Positions 41,098 to 49,762 of a stretch of 64,000 nucleotides of DNA are shown here, in pieces. The stretch is from assembly GCA_050305405.1 (NCBI GenBank), contig JBNLFG010000001.1:186001-250000 (forward strand). Reading direction: 5' to 3'. Every line of letters begins with the position of its first letter. Within the stretch, counting starts at the first letter, position 1. A program made the translations under genes and the position numbers. The notes under the pieces were generated by a model. It saw nothing but the letters and a program-made list of their open reading frames with translations, was not told where the DNA came from and did not search any database. This DNA comes from Desulfolinea sp050305405. GTDB taxonomy: Bacteria; Chloroflexota; Anaerolineae; Anaerolineales; Villigracilaceae.

Positions 41098-42120
41098 TTA
41101 GGCTGCGGCCCACCAATCTTCCCCTTCAATATATCCCATATCAACCAATTTCTCGCGGATGAGAAGCCGCGCACCGCGCGCGCCCACACTTGCCAGCAGC
41201 GCAGGATTTTGGTGCCGCGCCCAAATATCCCCCAGCGCATCCGGCGCAATGATCGGTTTGCCGCGTCTTGTACGCCCGATCTTCTGCGGATCGATATCCA
41301 CAAAGGCGACGAGGGGCACATCCTGCCGTTCGAGTTGCTTGGCGAGCCTGCGCCCCATCATCCCTGAGCCCCAGATGATGACCGCGTCTCGTCCCTTGAG
41401 GGGACCACGCGCGAGATAATAGGCTTTTGCGCGCAGGAAGTTTTCGAGTGAGTAGCGGCTGTCGGTATGCGTAATTCGTTCAGGGTGTTCGCGCCATTCG
41501 TGCAACACTTCAGGGATTTTAGCAAATTTTGCGCCTGCCAGATACATCCGCAAATAAAGATCGTAATCTTCGGGGAAACCGCGCTCTTCATAGCCTCCCA
41601 TTTTGAGCAGCCAATCCCGTCGAAACATAACACTGGGATTTGGCAACGGGCTTTCAACGAAAATCTCGCGTTTAATTTCTTCATCGGTAACCAGCGTGTT
41701 GAGCCAATCAATGTAGACCAGAAAGCCACCGCCCACGTCACCATCAGGGAAAGCTTTGACAAGTGAACTCACGAGAGCGTAGTCAGGATTCTCTTCAAGG
41801 AAAGCAACCTGCTTTTCGAGACGCTGCGGGTGAGCACGGTCATCTGCGTCCAGGCGGGCGATGTAGGGGGAAACGGAAGCAAGCATCCCGGCGTTCGCGG
41901 CGGAGATGACTCCGCTATGGACTTGGGAGATGACTTTGAAACGCGCATCCTTTTTTCGCCAAGCATCCAGTATACGTCCCGTATCATCTTTTGAACCATC
42001 ATCCACTGCGATGACTTCAAAGTCTCGCAAGCTCTGAGATGCAAGGCTCAAGAGGGACTCTTCAAGCGTTGCGGCAGCGTTATAACAAGGCAGAACGACA
42101 GAAACCTTTGGGCTTTTCAT
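41098..42120 (-). CDS. GT2 glycosyltransferase with C-terminal Rossmann domain
   Basis: A 340-residue protein. Residues 5-225 are a GT-A family 2 enzyme: VSVVLPCYNAAATLEESL, VIAVDDGSKDDT, the DxD motif ARLDADDRAHP and a base region FPEDYDLYLRM. Residues 240-330 form a separate nucleotide-binding-type domain with WGSGMMGRRLAKQL and VAFVDIDPQKIG. The second domain could bind a nucleotide sugar or cofactor. Acceptor unknown; an envelope polysaccharide is likely. It is convergent with plsC, ending 7 nt from it. Confidence 0.85.
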   Translation of the reverse strand: MKSPKVSVVLPCYNAAATLEESLLSLASQSLRDFEVIAVDDGSKDDTGRILDAWRKKDARFKVISQVHSGVISAANAGMLASVSPYIARLDADDRAHPQRLEKQVAFLEENPDYALVSSLVKAFPDGDVGGGFLVYIDWLNTLVTDEEIKREIFVESPLPNPSVMFRRDWLLKMGGYEERGFPEDYDLYLRMYLAGAKFAKIPEVLHEWREHPERITHTDSRYSLENFLRAKAYYLARGPLKGRDAVIIWGSGMMGRRLAKQLERQDVPLVAFVDIDPQKIGRTRRGKPIIAPDALGDIWARHQNPALLASVGARGARLLIREKLVDMGYIEGEDWWAAA

Positions 42121-42146
42121 CTCGTTATTTTATCAGCCGAATCAGG

Positions 42147-42260
42147 TATAATTTAATTTGTGATGAATGCAACAATGTATTGCATACACCTGCGTCGAGA
42201 GAGCTCCTTTGTGTGACTCTGCTTCGTGCGCAAATACATACCAAGAAAAAGGATAAAAAA
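42147..42260 (+). promoter_or_regulatory. -10 box and leader of the degV gene
   Basis: TATAAT at 42147-42152, without a strong -35, gives a leader of about 100 nt before the ATG at 42261. No known riboswitch was recognised in the leader. Confidence 0.4.
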
Positions 42261-43124
42261 ATGAAAATCGTTACCGATAGCGCAGCGGACCTTTCGCCGC
42301 AAGAGAAAGAAGAATTCGGCGTTGTGGAGGCTCCGCTTTATATTCAGTTCCCTGAGGGGGAGGTGAACGCATCGGATATTACTCCTGATGAATTTTATAA
42401 CCGTATGGAGGCAATGCGCCCAGCGCTCCCGACGACTTCACAGCCCTCAGCTGGAATATTTCAGGGTTTATATGAAAAGCTGGCAGAGACCAAAGAGCAA
42501 ATTCTTTCCATCCATATCTCTTCCGGTTTGAGCGGCACGATCAACTCGGCGATCAACGGGGCTGCCCAATTGAAAGAGAAAGTTGTCTCCACCGTCGATA
42601 CGCTGACGCTTTCAGGCGGGCAGCGCTTTCAGGTTTTAGCAGCTGCACAAGCTGCGAAAGCTGGATGGAATATGGACGCGATCAAAGAACGTCTGGATGC
42701 GATCCGCGCCAAGACCGAAGTGATCTACACGCTTGAAACACTCGAGTATTTGGCACGCGGTGGACGCATTGGACGCGTACAGGCTTTGGCTGGATCATTG
42801 CTAAATATCAAGCCAATTATCCGCGTTGACCGCAACGACGGGAAATACAACACGGTTGGCAAAGGACGTACCATTAAAAAGAATATCGCCACAATGGTTG
42901 ATCATCTTTCTGAAATGTACGGCAATACTACCCCTCTGTGGACGACTGTTTTGCACGGACGCTTTCAACAGGGCGCAGACCAAATGAAAGCAGCGCTAAG
43001 CGAACGTCTGACAATAGCCAAAATGGATGTTATTCGCATCTCGCCTGCCTTAGGTGTACATACAGGACCAGGCATTGTCGGCGTAGCAATCTTGCCAATG
43101 AGCCTGATTGAAGATTTGATGTGA
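42261..43124 (+). CDS. DegV-family fatty-acid-binding protein
   Basis: A 287-residue protein. IVTDSAADLSPQ, PTTSQPSAGIFQGLYE, SIHISSGLSGTINSA, LEYLARGGRIGRVQA and the final HTGPGIVGVAI are DegV landmarks. DegV/FakB proteins bind a fatty acid for phosphorylation by a FakA kinase, which is not in this window. The start at 42261 has AAAAGGAT upstream; the frame extending to 42039 overlaps the GT2 gene and its promoter region. Confidence 0.92.
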   Translation: MKIVTDSAADLSPQEKEEFGVVEAPLYIQFPEGEVNASDITPDEFYNRMEAMRPALPTTSQPSAGIFQGLYEKLAETKEQILSIHISSGLSGTINSAINGAAQLKEKVVSTVDTLTLSGGQRFQVLAAAQAAKAGWNMDAIKERLDAIRAKTEVIYTLETLEYLARGGRIGRVQALAGSLLNIKPIIRVDRNDGKYNTVGKGRTIKKNIATMVDHLSEMYGNTTPLWTTVLHGRFQQGADQMKAALSERLTIAKMDVIRISPALGVHTGPGIVGVAILPMSLIEDLM

Positions 43125-43150
43125 AATAGCCCCTATAATACTTACTTGAT

Positions 43151-43187
43151 AAAAAAAGCCGAGAGATTAATCTCTCGGCTTTTTTTA
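43151..43187. terminator. Bidirectional terminator after degV
   Basis: A perfect palindrome with arms 43151-43168 and 43169-43186 and A/T runs at both ends, between convergent genes. Confidence 0.9.
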
Positions 43188-43188
43188 T

Positions 43189-43584
43189 TTATTCCTGATT
43201 ATTTGCTTCCAGCGCAGGCGGCTCATTCACCACTTCAGCTTCAATTACCTTTGGGGCTTCTTCATTCCCTTTCAGCAATTGCAGCGTGCCAAGTGCCCCG
43301 CCCAAAAGCGGAACAATGGCGGGCAACGGTGTTGGGATAGCCGTCAAAACACCGATCAACGTCCCTTTTCCGACGGCAGCACCCCAACTATCCCCAAAGC
43401 TATGTTTCTGGATCAGAATACTGGGGATGGTCAGCGCCGCTCCAACGGCAACCGCAATCGGCCAAGTCAACTCGAAAGTCAGCACTTCTGTGCCAAAGAG
43501 CATCATGTCGACAGCGAACATGCCAAATCCCACCAAGGGGTGTAAACCTAAAGATTGCGAGAGTTTTTTCATATTTTCCAACAT
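43189..43584 (-). CDS. Small membrane protein of unknown function
   Basis: A 131-residue protein. Hydrophobic segments at about 17-32, 40-57 and 75-98 are rich in Gly, Ala and Pro; the last ends in LPAIVPLLGGALGTLQLL. The acidic C-terminal tail is cytoplasmic in character. AAGGTGA precedes the ATG. Such DUF4126-like or channel-like small proteins are not assigned here. It follows the Thr/Pro protein gene by 9 nt. Confidence 0.65.
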   Translation of the reverse strand: MLENMKKLSQSLGLHPLVGFGMFAVDMMLFGTEVLTFELTWPIAVAVGAALTIPSILIQKHSFGDSWGAAVGKGTLIGVLTAIPTPLPAIVPLLGGALGTLQLLKGNEEAPKVIEAEVVNEPPALEANNQE

Positions 43585-43593
43585 CGTATCACC

Positions 43594-44316
43594 TTATTTT
43601 TCAAAAGAAATATCATCAACACACAATACGCCGTTCGAATGATTGGTATTGAAGCCAAAATTAATATTATTGATAAAGCCCAGGTTCACATCACGGAAAC
43701 GATTCAGAGGTACACGTACCAATTGCCAGTCTTTTGTGAGCACAACCAAATCAACCGATTCAATCTTTTGCTCACGTTTCAAATCATCCTTGATACCGAT
43801 CTGAAAACGCTCGCTGCCCGTCCCCGCCTTCACCCAGAATTCGAGCACAGAATACTCCGTCAGATCAATATAACCGTCAGGCGATTTCTCCCACTGCACG
43901 CCCCAGCCCCCATTCCCCGAATTATTGACGTCATACGCCATCTTCAAGCCATACACGCCGCTGTGCACACAGGCATCGCGCACAAAATCGGCCGTAAAGA
44001 CGGCCGGATTATTGACAAAAACGAAAGCATTGCCCAGATTTGCTTGTGGAAAAACCTCTTCCAAGGGCAAGGGGATCGGCGTTTCTGTGGCCGTAGGCGG
44101 GATATCCGTTGCTGTTGACGGCAAAGATGTTTCAGTCGGCTCGCTCGTAGGGACGCTTGCTACCGTTACCGTGGCGGTAGGTGGCAACGTCGGTGTGGGA
44201 GGCATCATCCGCGCCGAAAACCATTCTGCGTTCATAATGACACCAATCAGTCCCACAACCGCGACAATGACCGGCACTAATATCGCTGCTTTATTATCAG
44301 AACTTCCACCAGACAT
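43594..44316 (-). CDS. Membrane-anchored protein with Thr/Pro linker and carbohydrate-binding-like domain
   Basis: A 240-residue protein. One helix at about 9-27, a TPTxPP-type linker (about 37-85), and a C-terminal domain of roughly 150 residues with beta-sandwich features: CVHSGVYGLKMAYDV, GYIDLTEYSVLEFWVKAG, WQLVRVPLNRF and a final CVDDISFEK. The pattern matches galactose-binding/CBM-like modules that end in a conserved calcium-site Asp-Asp-Ile. Probably an outer-surface sugar-binding protein. GGAGGAAG precedes the ATG. Compare the similar build at 28915-29739. Confidence 0.75.
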   Translation of the reverse strand: MSGGSSDNKAAILVPVIVAVVGLIGVIMNAEWFSARMMPPTPTLPPTATVTVASVPTSEPTETSLPSTATDIPPTATETPIPLPLEEVFPQANLGNAFVFVNNPAVFTADFVRDACVHSGVYGLKMAYDVNNSGNGGWGVQWEKSPDGYIDLTEYSVLEFWVKAGTGSERFQIGIKDDLKREQKIESVDLVVLTKDWQLVRVPLNRFRDVNLGFINNINFGFNTNHSNGVLCVDDISFEK

Positions 44317-44353
44317 ACTTCCTCCAGATCAAATTATGCAAAACTACCCAAAC

Positions 44354-45001
44354 CTATTCCTGCCCACGCAGATCAACCACATCTTTACCTGCCAGCTTTT
44401 CACGGATACGGTCGGTAACGATCTCCAGCGCCTTTGGCTGGTTGACGTAATCAAGATTATCCGTACGGATGGTTAGCACCGGACAAAGATCGAAATTCTC
44501 CAACCACTCATCGTAGAAAGAATCAAGCAAGGAGAGATACTCGGCAGTGATGCCCGTCTCCATGCCGCGCGCACGCTTTTCAATACGTTCCATCAGGACA
44601 CTTACAGGCGCTCTGAGATAAACCAGCAAATCAGGTTTTGGCAAACCTTTAACAACAAGATTAAAAAGACGGCGATAAGATTGATAGTCGCGCTCGTTAA
44701 TATTGTCGAGGTGATGCAACGCACGCGCAAAAATATAGCTATCTTCATAAATACTGCGATCAAGAATCGCAGAGCGCGAATCATTTGCAGCTTTGAGATA
44801 TTGCTCGGCACGATGCCCCAGAAAGAAAACTTGCAGATGGAAGGACCACTTGCGCATATCGCCATAAAACTCTGAAAGGTAGGGATTGTCGGAGACAGAT
44901 TCGAAATCTGTGCGCCAACCAAGACGGTCACCCATCCGTTCTGTGAGCGAGGTTTTTCCAACACCGATATTGCCGGCAACAACGACTAAATGTTTTGTCA
45001 T
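44354..45001 (-). CDS. Deoxynucleoside kinase (dCK/dGK family)
   Basis: A 215-residue protein. P-loop GNIGVGKTS, the DRS motif in AILDRSIYEDSYIFA, the LVYLRAPVSVLMERI strand, and the lid RIEKRARGME. It phosphorylates deoxyadenosine, deoxyguanosine or deoxycytidine in salvage. It complements tdk and hpt in the same window. The start is preceded by AAGGAGAAATC. Confidence 0.9.
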   Translation of the reverse strand: MTKHLVVVAGNIGVGKTSLTERMGDRLGWRTDFESVSDNPYLSEFYGDMRKWSFHLQVFFLGHRAEQYLKAANDSRSAILDRSIYEDSYIFARALHHLDNINERDYQSYRRLFNLVVKGLPKPDLLVYLRAPVSVLMERIEKRARGMETGITAEYLSLLDSFYDEWLENFDLCPVLTIRTDNLDYVNQPKALEIVTDRIREKLAGKDVVDLRGQE

Positions 45002-45060
45002 AATGATTTCTCCTTAGGAATATTTTATCTCAAAGTTACACGTGAATGCATCTTTAAATA

Positions 45061-45099
45061 AAAACTGCTCCGATTAATAAACTATCGGAGCAGTTTTTA
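45061..45099 (-). terminator. Terminator of the ABC-MFS operon
   Basis: 14-bp arms (45061-45074, 45084-45097) with a 9-nt loop and T run on the minus strand, 14 nt past the MFS stop. Confidence 0.85.
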
Positions 45100-45112
45100 T
45101 TGTTGAAAAAAC

Positions 45113-46357
45113 CTAATCAGCAGCAGATGCTTCCACCACAGGAAGAACAGGAGTATGCATTTTATTGAGGCCAACAAAGCCAATTGTCGCAAGCAAGCCG
45201 ATAAAGCCGCTTATATACCAAAGCATATTTGCGTTGGGGCCATCGAGGAGCAAGCCTGCAAAGTATGGGCCGACCATGAAAGCAATCCCCCAGGTAGAGC
45301 CCGCAACTGCCATATAACGTCCGCGCATCTCTTCGGGCGCAAAGCTTGCCACCAATGCTTGTTGGAAGGGCGCGACGACCATTTCCCCAATGGTGATGAT
45401 AACCATGGCCGTAATAAAAAGCGTCATACCTTCAACAAAGCCGTACATTGCGAAACCAATTGCGTACAGGAAGGAGCCGACAGCCATCATGGCGAGCGGT
45501 TTAAATCGCTCAAGTCTGCGTGTTACCCAGAACTGTAGCGCCACGACAATGAAAGCGTTAATGCTAAGCAATGTGCCAAATCCGATCTCCGGTATGCCGC
45601 GATAGTCGCGCAGGAATACGCCGAGGGTTGAGTTCATGTTCATATAAACGAGCGTCATCAGAATAGTTACGCCAATAAATAGAAGAAAAGGCGTATTTTT
45701 GAATACTTCCTTGTAGCCAGAGAAAGACTGTTTCATCGTTTCAGGAACAGTATTTGGGTCTGCTGCGGGTTTTGTCTCAGGCAAGGCGACGAGCACAACA
45801 GCTGCAGCAATCACACTGATGACAGCATCCACGATGAAGAGCGTGAGATAGGAGTTTGCGATGAGCAAACCCGCGATCGGTGGTGCAATGATGACAGCAA
45901 GGTTGAAGACAACACGGTTGATGCCATAACCCTGGGCACGCTTCTCCTCTGGAAGAAGATCCGCGACAACCGCTTCCCGTGCAGGGCCTCCGATACTGGA
46001 CATGGTGCCAACAATTACTGTGACAGCAACAAACCATCCAATTGAAGGGGCAAAACCCATCCCAAGGGCGCTGACCGATGAAAGGATGAGACTTCCGATA
46101 ATGACACCTTTGCGGCCCATACGGTCTGTGAGGGCACCGCCAAGGGCGCTGCCAACAAACCCTGTGATGGAGAAGATGGCAAACAAGATGCCAACGGTGG
46201 CCATGTTGATGTCAAATTTCTGAGTCAGGTAGAGTGCAAAAAAGGGATAGAGCATGAACCCGCCCAGAAGGTCGATGAATACGATAACGTTGTAAGTCCA
46301 GAAGGCTCGCGGGTATTCGTTGAATGTCTTTTTCGCATTCGCTATAAAATTATTCAT
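45113..46357 (-). CDS. MFS transporter
   Basis: A 414-residue, 12-helix permease. The loop between helices 2 and 3 reads GGALTDRMGRKGV, and the second half begins near FLLFIGVTILM. DHA1-type drug-exporter layout. GGAGAAAA precedes the ATG. It follows two ABC-2 permease genes by 20 nt, so export of the same or a related compound is likely. Confidence 0.88.
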   Translation of the reverse strand: MNNFIANAKKTFNEYPRAFWTYNVIVFIDLLGGFMLYPFFALYLTQKFDINMATVGILFAIFSITGFVGSALGGALTDRMGRKGVIIGSLILSSVSALGMGFAPSIGWFVAVTVIVGTMSSIGGPAREAVVADLLPEEKRAQGYGINRVVFNLAVIIAPPIAGLLIANSYLTLFIVDAVISVIAAAVVLVALPETKPAADPNTVPETMKQSFSGYKEVFKNTPFLLFIGVTILMTLVYMNMNSTLGVFLRDYRGIPEIGFGTLLSINAFIVVALQFWVTRRLERFKPLAMMAVGSFLYAIGFAMYGFVEGMTLFITAMVIITIGEMVVAPFQQALVASFAPEEMRGRYMAVAGSTWGIAFMVGPYFAGLLLDGPNANMLWYISGFIGLLATIGFVGLNKMHTPVLPVVEASAAD

Positions 46358-46377
46358 TTTTCTCCAAACAGAAACCG

Positions 46378-47178
46378 CTAAACGGTTTCCAGTGTGCCCT
46401 TTCGTTTGGACTGAAGCTCAAACCATTTAAAGAGCATGTAGCCCAACCAACCATAAATAAACCCAATGCCTATTTCACTCAGCAATATCGGAGAAACTTC
46501 TGCAAAACTTCCACCGGCAATCAAAATACGTGCCGATGCAATTCCGCGTGTGAGCGGCAAGAATTGTGAGAATATCTGCATCCAGTTGGGCAGTGTGTCC
46601 AGCGCAACATTCGCACCGGAAAAGATCAGGAGCAAAAAGTAGACCGTGTTATTAACGAACATCACATTTGCGGTGATCAGGCTCAGGCAGCCCATCAAGA
46701 GGCCAAGTCCGCAGGTGCTGATGGTTGTTACAAGAATGGTCAAGCCCAACGCAGACAGATTTGTCTGTGAGAAATCAACCCCAAAAAGCAGTGCGCCCCA
46801 GACCAAGGCGATAACTACACCTAAAGCGCCATCAATGATGTGCATGAAAGCCCGCCCAAAGAACATCATCAGGCGGTTGGCGGGGGTACCGAAAAGATAG
46901 GGCAGCGTACCTGCCCATCGGTCACCGCCAATGCTCATCGTCACGCCAAATATCCCGCTGACGGCAGTAATCTGTATGGCATTGCCGATCACGTAAAAAT
47001 CCACGCTTGATGCGCCTGTGGCATAAGTCCCCAAAAAGGTGAAGAAGAGAATCTGCGCGAGAGGCATCAAAATCTTGGAGGCGGCATACGTCGTCGGTCG
47101 GAGCCAAGCGAAGAGCGCAACGTAAGAAAGCAGCGTGCCGCGCCAGAAAAGTCTCAGATTATTTGTAATCGTTCTCAT
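46378..47178 (-). CDS. ABC-2-type transporter permease (second)
   Basis: A 266-residue protein with six helices and the usual ABC-2 family profile (GTLPYLFGTPANRLMMFFGR as coupling region). It pairs with the permease at 47182-47979 to make a heterodimer driven by the ATPase at 47976-48947. Gap to the previous gene is 3 nt. Confidence 0.85.
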   Translation of the reverse strand: MRTITNNLRLFWRGTLLSYVALFAWLRPTTYAASKILMPLAQILFFTFLGTYATGASSVDFYVIGNAIQITAVSGIFGVTMSIGGDRWAGTLPYLFGTPANRLMMFFGRAFMHIIDGALGVVIALVWGALLFGVDFSQTNLSALGLTILVTTISTCGLGLLMGCLSLITANVMFVNNTVYFLLLIFSGANVALDTLPNWMQIFSQFLPLTRGIASARILIAGGSFAEVSPILLSEIGIGFIYGWLGYMLFKWFELQSKRKGTLETV

Positions 47179-47181
47179 GGC

Positions 47182-47979
47182 TTACTCCGTTTCCAAAGTT
47201 GCGTCTACGCGGGCTTTATAGAGCATGACTTTGAATAATTTACTGGCAATGAAAAGGTCGATGATGCTAAAAATCAGCATCAGACCCCAGGCCAGCATCA
47301 CTTTTTGGACATCCCCCGCCCCAGTTGAGGTTTCGTGAAGTGCACGCGCAGCCCAGTATGGCGGCAGGATGTAGCTAATGGGAGTTGTCCAGTTTGGCAA
47401 TAAGGCGATCGGAAAAAGGAAGCCCGCCAAAATATAAACGGGAAATTCCATCGCGTTTTGCCACTGCTGAATACCGCGATACATGATGAAAAGCGGTGCA
47501 ATGACCAGGCCAAAACTGATAAAAGCGAAAACACTTAATAAGACTGAGCCGATGAAAAGCAGCGGCTCGACCATTTTTAATGTATAGCCAAAAAGAAGCG
47601 CAGCCAGCAAATAAGAGGAGGTCATCGAGATCAGCGATTGAACGACATTTGCAAGATTCTTGCCGAAAATGATCACTTCGAAAGGTGTTGGGATGGCAAC
47701 CAAAGATTCAAGTGTGCCTTGCCAGCGTTCCGCGTTGATGCTGTTGCCAGAGATGAATAGTAGGCTGCTCCACAACCCTGTCAGGCCGCTGCCAACGACA
47801 ACAAACATGGCATAGTCACCACCCAGACCGCGCAACATGAAAAGAGCGAGCACAGCAATAATCATCGGTTGGACAAGGATTGCAAAAAGGATAAAGCTAT
47901 CGTTCCACTGGTGGCGCAAAGTGATCTCGGCCACTGTCAAAACTGTGCGCCAATAGACGAAGAGATTTTTGAAATTCAT
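47182..47979 (-). CDS. ABC-2-type transporter permease (first)
   Basis: A 265-residue protein with six helices. The coupling region RWQGTLESLVAIPTPFEVIIFG and the ABC-2 loop NAMEFPVYILAGFLFPIALLPN are typical. It overlaps the ATPase gene by 4 bp. Substrate unknown; related systems export drugs or envelope compounds. Confidence 0.87.
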   Translation of the reverse strand: MNFKNLFVYWRTVLTVAEITLRHQWNDSFILFAILVQPMIIAVLALFMLRGLGGDYAMFVVVGSGLTGLWSSLLFISGNSINAERWQGTLESLVAIPTPFEVIIFGKNLANVVQSLISMTSSYLLAALLFGYTLKMVEPLLFIGSVLLSVFAFISFGLVIAPLFIMYRGIQQWQNAMEFPVYILAGFLFPIALLPNWTTPISYILPPYWAARALHETSTGAGDVQKVMLAWGLMLIFSIIDLFIASKLFKVMLYKARVDATLETE

Positions 47980-48947
47980 GCCTGGCCTCCCACCAACCTG
48001 ACATAGGCGTCTTCAAGGGTTGGTTCGCGGACAGTCACGCGTCCTACTCTCATTCCTTCAAGGGCAGCCATCACATCCGGGACAGCTTCTGCACCTAACT
48101 TGGTTTGCACGTGCAATGATTGACGCTGGCCTTGCTCTTGTACCGAGAGTGCATCGACAAAGGATAAATTTCGAATGACTTCAACCACATTTTCGGGAAC
48201 ACCAAAGGTTTCCACTTCGACGACGGAGAGATCGCTGACGTGCTTTTTCAATGCCGAAGGGGTATCTAGAGCTACGATCGTGCCCTTATCAATAACGGCG
48301 ACACGCTCACAAAGCGAATCTGCTTCAAACATATAGTGTGTCGTTAGCAAGATCGTTTTCTTTTCCGATTGCAGGTTGCGGATGACTTCACGGAACTCGC
48401 GCGCGCCAACGGGATCAAGACCAATGGTCGGCTCATCAAGGAAGAGAATATCGGGATCGTGGAGCAAGGTTCGCGCTACATGAAGGCGTTGCTTCATCCC
48501 GCGTGAATATCCTTGCACGCGTTCATCACCGCGCCCGTTTAACCCAACCATATCCAGCAAATAGGGAATGCGTTTTTTCGAGACTTCAGGATCAACATGG
48601 TAAAGACTGGCAAAATAACGCAAATTATCAATGGCTGAAAGCCGCCAATAAAGCCCGCGCTCGCCGCCGAAGATGAAGCCAATATGCTTTCGGATTTCAT
48701 TGGCATCTTTGACAATATCCAAGCCTTTAACGCGTACTTCACCAGCATTAGGAATAAGCAAGGTCGCCAAGACTTTTACGGTTGTCGTCTTCCCTGCCCC
48801 ATTTGGACCGAGCAAGCCAAACAACTCACCTTCTTTGATAGCAAAGGAAACATCATCGACAGCGACAACTTCCTTGACCGAACGACGGATCACGCCAATA
48901 TGGGCACGATAAATTCTTTTCAGGTGATTAACTTCAATAGCATTCAT
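47976..48947 (-). CDS. ABC-2-type transporter ATP-binding protein
   Basis: A 323-residue protein. Walker A GPNGAGKTTT, signature GYSRGMKQRL, Walker B ILFLDEPTIGLDP and switch His in LLTTHYM. The C-terminal 100 residues form the accessory domain of the NatA/DrrA-like group, ending EPTLEDAYVRLVGG. It energises the two permeases that follow. A GTAATGC-N8-GCATTAC palindrome at 48978-48999 stands in its promoter region. Confidence 0.93.
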   Translation of the reverse strand: MNAIEVNHLKRIYRAHIGVIRRSVKEVVAVDDVSFAIKEGELFGLLGPNGAGKTTTVKVLATLLIPNAGEVRVKGLDIVKDANEIRKHIGFIFGGERGLYWRLSAIDNLRYFASLYHVDPEVSKKRIPYLLDMVGLNGRGDERVQGYSRGMKQRLHVARTLLHDPDILFLDEPTIGLDPVGAREFREVIRNLQSEKKTILLTTHYMFEADSLCERVAVIDKGTIVALDTPSALKKHVSDLSVVEVETFGVPENVVEVIRNLSFVDALSVQEQGQRQSLHVQTKLGAEAVPDVMAALEGMRVGRVTVREPTLEDAYVRLVGGQA

Positions 48948-48977
48948 AATTTTCTCTCAGGGGGAAATAAGGATACA

Positions 48978-48999
48978 GTAATGCTCCAGGACGCATTAC
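48978..48999. promoter_or_regulatory. Palindrome GTAATGC-N8-GCATTAC upstream of the ABC operon
   Basis: A perfect 7-bp-arm repeat between the divergent ABC and LysE genes, 31 nt from the ATPase start. A candidate operator; no -35/-10 pair was convincing. Confidence 0.4.
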
Positions 49000-49152
49000 C
49001 CATGTATGCAAATTATCGGGTAACACTCATTGAGTATACAGAAAAAGGAATGGGTTGTCAAGAACGGCATTCACTTTCACGCAAACTCCCCCATTGCCCT
49101 TTTACGCAAAACAATCTATAACTACAAAAATTTTAACGAAAAGAGAAATGCC

Positions 49153-49758
49153 ATGCTCTCCTACATCCTACAAGGTCTCACCCTCGGGTTTGCGGCTGGC
49201 GCCCAGCCAGGGCCCTTCCAAACCTACCTGATTACCCAAAGTCTCGCCAATGGTTGGCGCAAAACACTTATCGCCGCCTTTGCGCCGTTGATCAGCGATG
49301 GGCCGATCATTCTCGTCACCTTATTCGCGCTCAAACAAATGCCGCAATCCCTGCAGCGCGGGCTCTATGTCGCGGGTGGGCTGTTCATCCTTTATTTGGC
49401 ATGGGCATCTATTCAGCAGTGGCGCAATTTCGACGAAAACGCTGAAGAAGCACCTACAACGCAAAATCTCTGGAAAGCGGCCACGATGAACTTCATTAGC
49501 CCGGGGCCATATATTTTCTGGAGCCTGGTTAGTGGGCCGATCTTTCTTAAGGGGCTGAGCGAAGCCACCTCGCGCGGTATCGGTTTCATGATCGCATTTT
49601 ACGGAACCATGATCTCGTTGAATATCGTGCTCATTATTCTGGTGGGGCTAGCAAGTCAAATTGGCGGACGCATTCGGCGCGGTCTGCTGCTTTTCGCATC
49701 CATTGCGCTCAGCGTATTCGGACTTTATCAGCTTTATCTGGGCATCGTAGTACAATAA
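49153..49758 (+). CDS. LysE/RhtB-family transporter
   Basis: A 201-residue, six-helix protein. It opens with LQGLTLGFAAGAQPGPFQTYL and contains the mid-protein ATMNFISPGPYIFWS, both typical of LysE amino-acid exporters. The start at 49153 is chosen because the fold begins there; 41 further in-frame residues back to 49030 are hydrophilic and cross the intergenic region. Substrate not known. Its last codons contain the -10 box of the next gene. Confidence 0.85.
   Translation: MLSYILQGLTLGFAAGAQPGPFQTYLITQSLANGWRKTLIAAFAPLISDGPIILVTLFALKQMPQSLQRGLYVAGGLFILYLAWASIQQWRNFDENAEEAPTTQNLWKAATMNFISPGPYIFWSLVSGPIFLKGLSEATSRGIGFMIAFYGTMISLNIVLIILVGLASQIGGRIRRGLLLFASIALSVFGLYQLYLGIVVQ
49751..49756 (+). 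promoter_or_regulatory. -10 box directly before trmI
   Basis: TACAAT lies 6 nt before the ATG at 49763 and inside the last codons of lysE. No ribosome binding site precedes the ATG. Leaderless start likely. Confidence 0.5.
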
Positions 49759-49762
49759 CGCC

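Noticed and set aside
43555..44118. 187-residue plus-strand frame opposite the Thr/Pro surface protein
   Set aside because: It mirrors the minus-strand gene, which has a signal anchor, linker and conserved domain; the plus frame has none.
49030..49152. N-terminal extension of the LysE protein
   Set aside because: It is hydrophilic, not family-like, and runs through the divergent promoter region.
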